DNA of 6,635 nucleotides. Source: Erysipelotrichaceae bacterium. GTDB lineage: Bacteria > Bacillota_I > Bacilli_A > Erysipelotrichales > Coprobacillaceae. A model generated the notes under the pieces. It worked only from the letters and a program-made list of their open reading frames with translations. It had not been told where the DNA came from and did no database searches. The DNA is taken from assembly GCA_021200395.1 (NCBI GenBank), contig JAJQGQ010000203.1:1-6635 (forward strand), in the 5' to 3' direction. Shown here one piece after another: positions 4,785 through 6,635 of the stretch (positions are counted from its first letter, which is position 1; each line of letters begins with the position of its first letter). A program made the translations under genes and the position numbers.

Positions 4785-6356
4785 TTAAAAATTCCAATGA
4801 ATTTCAATAGGGATTTCTTTCGTTTCAGGATTCTTTTTGCCGACCAAAATATAGTCTATTAATACTTCAACAGCTTGTCTGTCAAGGTGCTCTATATTTG
4901 TATACGCATCAATGATTTGACGACGATTCAATCCAACGTTCATTCTTTGATCAATAATTTCAATATTCTTTTGAGCCTCAACAATCAATTGCTCAAATTT
5001 TTCTTTTTGAATTGAGAAATCTTTAGATAAATCTAAATAATTATTTTCTGATAGAATTCCTTTAACCTTATCTAGATAAAGTTCTCGAATACCTTTTGTA
5101 TATTCATCAATCTTTTTTTGATAAGACTTTATATCACATTCAATAGATTTTTTCTTACCACTTAAATCCAACCCAAATTGAACATTGTTTTCTATTTGAT
5201 TCTTATCAATATAATCATCAGATAATTTTCTCAATTCTTCAATAACAATACTTTCTAATTTAGTTACAGAAATATGAGCTCCAATACAGGAATCCTTAGA
5301 TTTATATCTTGTTGGGCATCTTAAATAATGTTTAACTTTGTGGCTTTTACTTGAATACATGATGTAACCACAATGCATACATCTTACTTTCCCAGCAAAA
5401 ATTCCAATTTTTCCACCTGTAGCTGGTTTATACTTTTGAGCAATGATGGTTTGTACTTTATCCCATAATTCACGATCAATAATAGCTTCATGTGTTCCTT
5501 CAACCCTATACCATAATTCCTTAGGTCTTGGCTTATTCTGTTTTGTTTTATATGAAATACTTCCATATTTACCTTGTACCATATTGCCAATATACATTTC
5601 ATTCACCAACATACTTGATATAGCATAATAACTCCACAAAGTACTATACTTTGTTTTAGGTTCTTTAAATCGTAAACCATGTAATCTTTTATACTCTGTC
5701 GGATTTGGTTCTCCCCTATCATTTAGCATACGAGCAATATTTGTTTTACCATATCCTTGTGAATACAATGTAAATACTTCTCTAACAACGGCTGCTGCTT
5801 CTTCATCAATAATCAAATGTCCTTTTACCTCTGGATCTTTTTTATAACCATATAAAGCAAAAGCACCAATATGATGACCATTTTTTCTTCTATCTGTAAG
5901 TACACTTCTAATGTTTTCAGACATATCTTCTAAATACCATTCATTAACCAAACCATTAATTTGTCTTGACTTTTTATTTCCTTTATTATCAGTATCAGCA
6001 TTATCAACAATACTGATAAAACGAATACCCCAGATAGGAAATAAACCATGAATATACTTTTCGACTAACTCCAATTCTCTGGTGAATCTAGATTGAGTCT
6101 TACACAAAACAATATTAAATTTGTGATTTTGAGCATCTTCTAATAAATTATTAAATTCAGGTCGACGTCTATCAGAACCAGTATAATCATCATCACTATA
6201 AATCTTGTAGATATCCCAATTATGATCCATAGAATATTTAATTAACATAGATTTTTGATTTTGAATACTATTGCTGTCATCAGTTTCACATACTTTATTT
6301 CTGTCTTCCTCTGATAAACGGCAATATATAGCAACTTTTAATTTTGAACTTGTCAT
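4785..6356 (-). CDS. Large serine recombinase (site-specific integrase/excisionase, 523 aa)
   Basis: This enzyme cuts and rejoins attachment sites through a 5'-phosphoserine intermediate. The resolvase catalytic domain spans about 6-155: YCRLS supplies the nucleophile Ser15 and Arg13, DDYTGSDRRRPEF (56-68) is the conserved D-x-[ST]-G...RP block, and QSRFTRE (88-94) holds the catalytic arginines. The Recombinase domain covers about 165-305 (ALYGYKKD, GYGKTNIARMLNDRG, MLVNEMYIG). A zinc ribbon follows with Cys326, Cys329, Cys347 and Cys357. Residues 400-475 are Lys/Glu-rich and helical, as in the coiled-coil that governs synapsis and directionality. No motif is missing, so it should be active. 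ATG 6356 has AGGAG 6 nt upstream. The gene is convergent with the cotJC fragment, as a recombinase at the element end. It belongs to the broad SpoIVCA/SprA/TnpX-like group; which one is closest cannot be told by eye. Confidence 0.93.
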   Translation of the reverse strand: MTSSKLKVAIYCRLSEEDRNKVCETDDSNSIQNQKSMLIKYSMDHNWDIYKIYSDDDYTGSDRRRPEFNNLLEDAQNHKFNIVLCKTQSRFTRELELVEKYIHGLFPIWGIRFISIVDNADTDNKGNKKSRQINGLVNEWYLEDMSENIRSVLTDRRKNGHHIGAFALYGYKKDPEVKGHLIIDEEAAAVVREVFTLYSQGYGKTNIARMLNDRGEPNPTEYKRLHGLRFKEPKTKYSTLWSYYAISSMLVNEMYIGNMVQGKYGSISYKTKQNKPRPKELWYRVEGTHEAIIDRELWDKVQTIIAQKYKPATGGKIGIFAGKVRCMHCGYIMYSSKSHKVKHYLRCPTRYKSKDSCIGAHISVTKLESIVIEELRKLSDDYIDKNQIENNVQFGLDLSGKKKSIECDIKSYQKKIDEYTKGIRELYLDKVKGILSENNYLDLSKDFSIQKEKFEQLIVEAQKNIEIIDQRMNVGLNRRQIIDAYTNIEHLDRQAVEVLIDYILVGKKNPETKEIPIEIHWNF

Positions 6357-6396
6357 TTTCGACTCCTCTCATTAAAATAAAACAAACTATCTCTAC

Positions 6397-6416
6397 ATGA
6401 AGTTATTATACTTCAT
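6397..6416. repeat. Perfect palindrome over the recombinase promoter (candidate operator)
   Basis: ATGAAGT (6397-6403) and ACTTCAT (6410-6416) are perfect inverted 7-mers with a 6-nt centre. The minus-strand TATAAT (6410-6405) lies within the centre and overlaps one arm. A dimeric protein binding here would block polymerase, so it is a likely operator. Confidence 0.5.
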
Positions 6417-6434
6417 AATAGGATAATTTGACGA
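6405..6434 (-). promoter_or_regulatory. Promoter of the serine recombinase gene
   Basis: On the minus strand, TCGTCA (6434-6429, 4 of 6 matches to the -35) is separated by 18 nt from a perfect TATAAT (6410-6405). Transcription would start near 6398, leaving a leader of about 40 nt before ATG 6356. The -35 immediately abuts the stop codon of the 47-aa ORF. A read-through transcript from that ORF is also possible, because no terminator lies between them. Confidence 0.5.
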
Positions 6435-6578
6435 TTATGTCATACGAGAAATCGTACATTTGACTTTTTCATAAAGATTGATTAATTCAATCCATTTCAA
6501 ATTATAAGCTGCTTTTATACTTTCTTTATCATTATTTTTAAATACATTTTTACAATTAACTTTTGTAGTACGTGGCAT
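6435..6578 (-). CDS. Small element-borne protein of unknown function (47 aa)
   Basis: ATG 6578 is preceded by GAGGTGAT, giving a 47-residue product that starts MPRTTKVNCKNVFKNNDKE, continues SIKAAYNLKWIELINLYEKV and ends in CTISRMT. It is basic at the N-terminus, with a predicted amphipathic helix over residues 18-40 and cysteines at 9 and 41. It lies 78 nt upstream of the recombinase gene, same strand. Small proteins with a similar VNC...F...KW.ELIN pattern seem familiar to me next to serine recombinases in gut Firmicutes, but I could not verify this. Recombination directionality factors of serine integrases are often small and encoded near the integrase, so that role is a candidate, with a DNA-binding regulator as the alternative. 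A short palindrome, TACGA-GAAA-TCGTA (6443-6456), lies within its 3' end. Confidence 0.55.
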   Translation of the reverse strand: MPRTTKVNCKNVFKNNDKESIKAAYNLKWIELINLYEKVKCTISRMT

Positions 6579-6635
6579 AATATCACCTCACTAAAATATA
6601 TTGATAATCATTAAGAATAATGCTAAAAATAAAAG

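Larger units (their letters stand above)
4595..6635. mobile_element. One end of a serine-recombinase element integrated in cotJC (other end beyond window)
   Basis: From the point where cotJC homology ends, the sequence holds inverted repeats, a complete large serine recombinase reading toward the junction, a palindrome over its promoter and a small ORF. This layout (5' gene fragment, hybrid att site, convergent recombinase) is that of intervening elements such as skin in sigK. The base composition is not visibly different from the host's. No phage structural, conjugation or resistance gene is seen in the roughly 2 kb available, so the size and class of the element are unknown. Confidence 0.7.

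Noticed and set aside
5384..5628. Two small ORFs inside the recombinase gene, one on each strand
   Set aside because: Both lie wholly within the zinc-ribbon/Recombinase-domain coding region in other frames.
6395..6420. Similarity of part of the promoter palindrome to a loxP arm
   Set aside because: Only one arm resembles it and the recombinase here is a serine, not a tyrosine, enzyme.
6443..6456. TACGA-GAAA-TCGTA as terminator of the 47-aa ORF
   Set aside because: The 5-bp stem lies upstream of the stop codon and is not followed by T residues on the minus strand.
6601..6616. Fur-box-like sequence TGATAATCATTAAGA
   Set aside because: The left half matches the 7-1-7 pattern but the right half has two mismatches, and no iron-related gene is nearby. 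AT-rich DNA gives such matches by chance.
1..6635. tRNA, rRNA, riboswitch or CRISPR array
   Set aside because: No cloverleaf-like segment, conserved rRNA stretch, long structured leader or regularly spaced repeat was seen. Leaders here are short.

Overview
The window is AT-rich, low-GC Firmicutes-type DNA. Shine-Dalgarno sequences are strong (AGGAGG, AGGTGAT) and precede nearly every gene. The gene families (YlbD/YlbE/YlbF, UPF0223, CotJ) belong to endospore-forming lineages. The base composition and the small, tightly packed genes suggest a gut Erysipelotrichia or Coprobacillus/Thomasclavelia-like bacterium; this placement is inference, because no rRNA or tRNA is present to confirm it.

Left part (1-2370), minus strand: one compact operon runs leftward in the order UPF0223 protein, SEDS-family cell-wall polymerase (FtsW/RodA/SpoVE type), YlbD-like, YlbE-like and YlbF-like, the last cut by the window edge. 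Genes overlap or lie a few bases to a few tens of bases apart, and a sigma-A-like promoter sits just before the first gene.

Middle part (2371-3802): a small plus-strand gene encodes a 54-residue Gly/Tyr/Cys-rich protein with one C-terminal membrane segment (YjcZ/sporulation-small-protein style) and ends in its own hairpin terminator. A type 2 peptide deformylase gene follows. It converges on a degenerate flavodoxin-like gene, and the two share a bidirectional terminator. A possible 18-residue hydrophobic ORF overlaps the flavodoxin-like start by 4 bases.

Right part (3759-6635): a spore-coat cotJ operon reads rightward from a promoter whose -10 fits the mother-cell sigma E/K pattern. Its first gene encodes a single protein with a CotJA-like N-terminus joined to a complete CotJB domain. 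Its second gene is cotJC (manganese-catalase family), but the reading frame loses homology at about codon 136 and stops at codon 140, before the last two expected metal ligands. Just downstream and convergent lies a complete large serine recombinase (523 aa) with all catalytic motifs. Upstream of it are a palindrome over its promoter and a 47-residue ORF.

The best reading is that a site-specific element is integrated within cotJC, so the window holds the 5' cotJC fragment, one hybrid attachment site and the recombinase end of the element. This resembles the skin element in sigK and SPbeta in spsM of Bacillus subtilis, where mother-cell excision rebuilds a sporulation gene. Whether excision occurs here cannot be decided from this window, because the far end of the element and the 3' half of cotJC lie beyond base 6635. 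No gene-free stretch exceeds 300 bases; the longest is 4619-4784, which holds inverted repeats described below.
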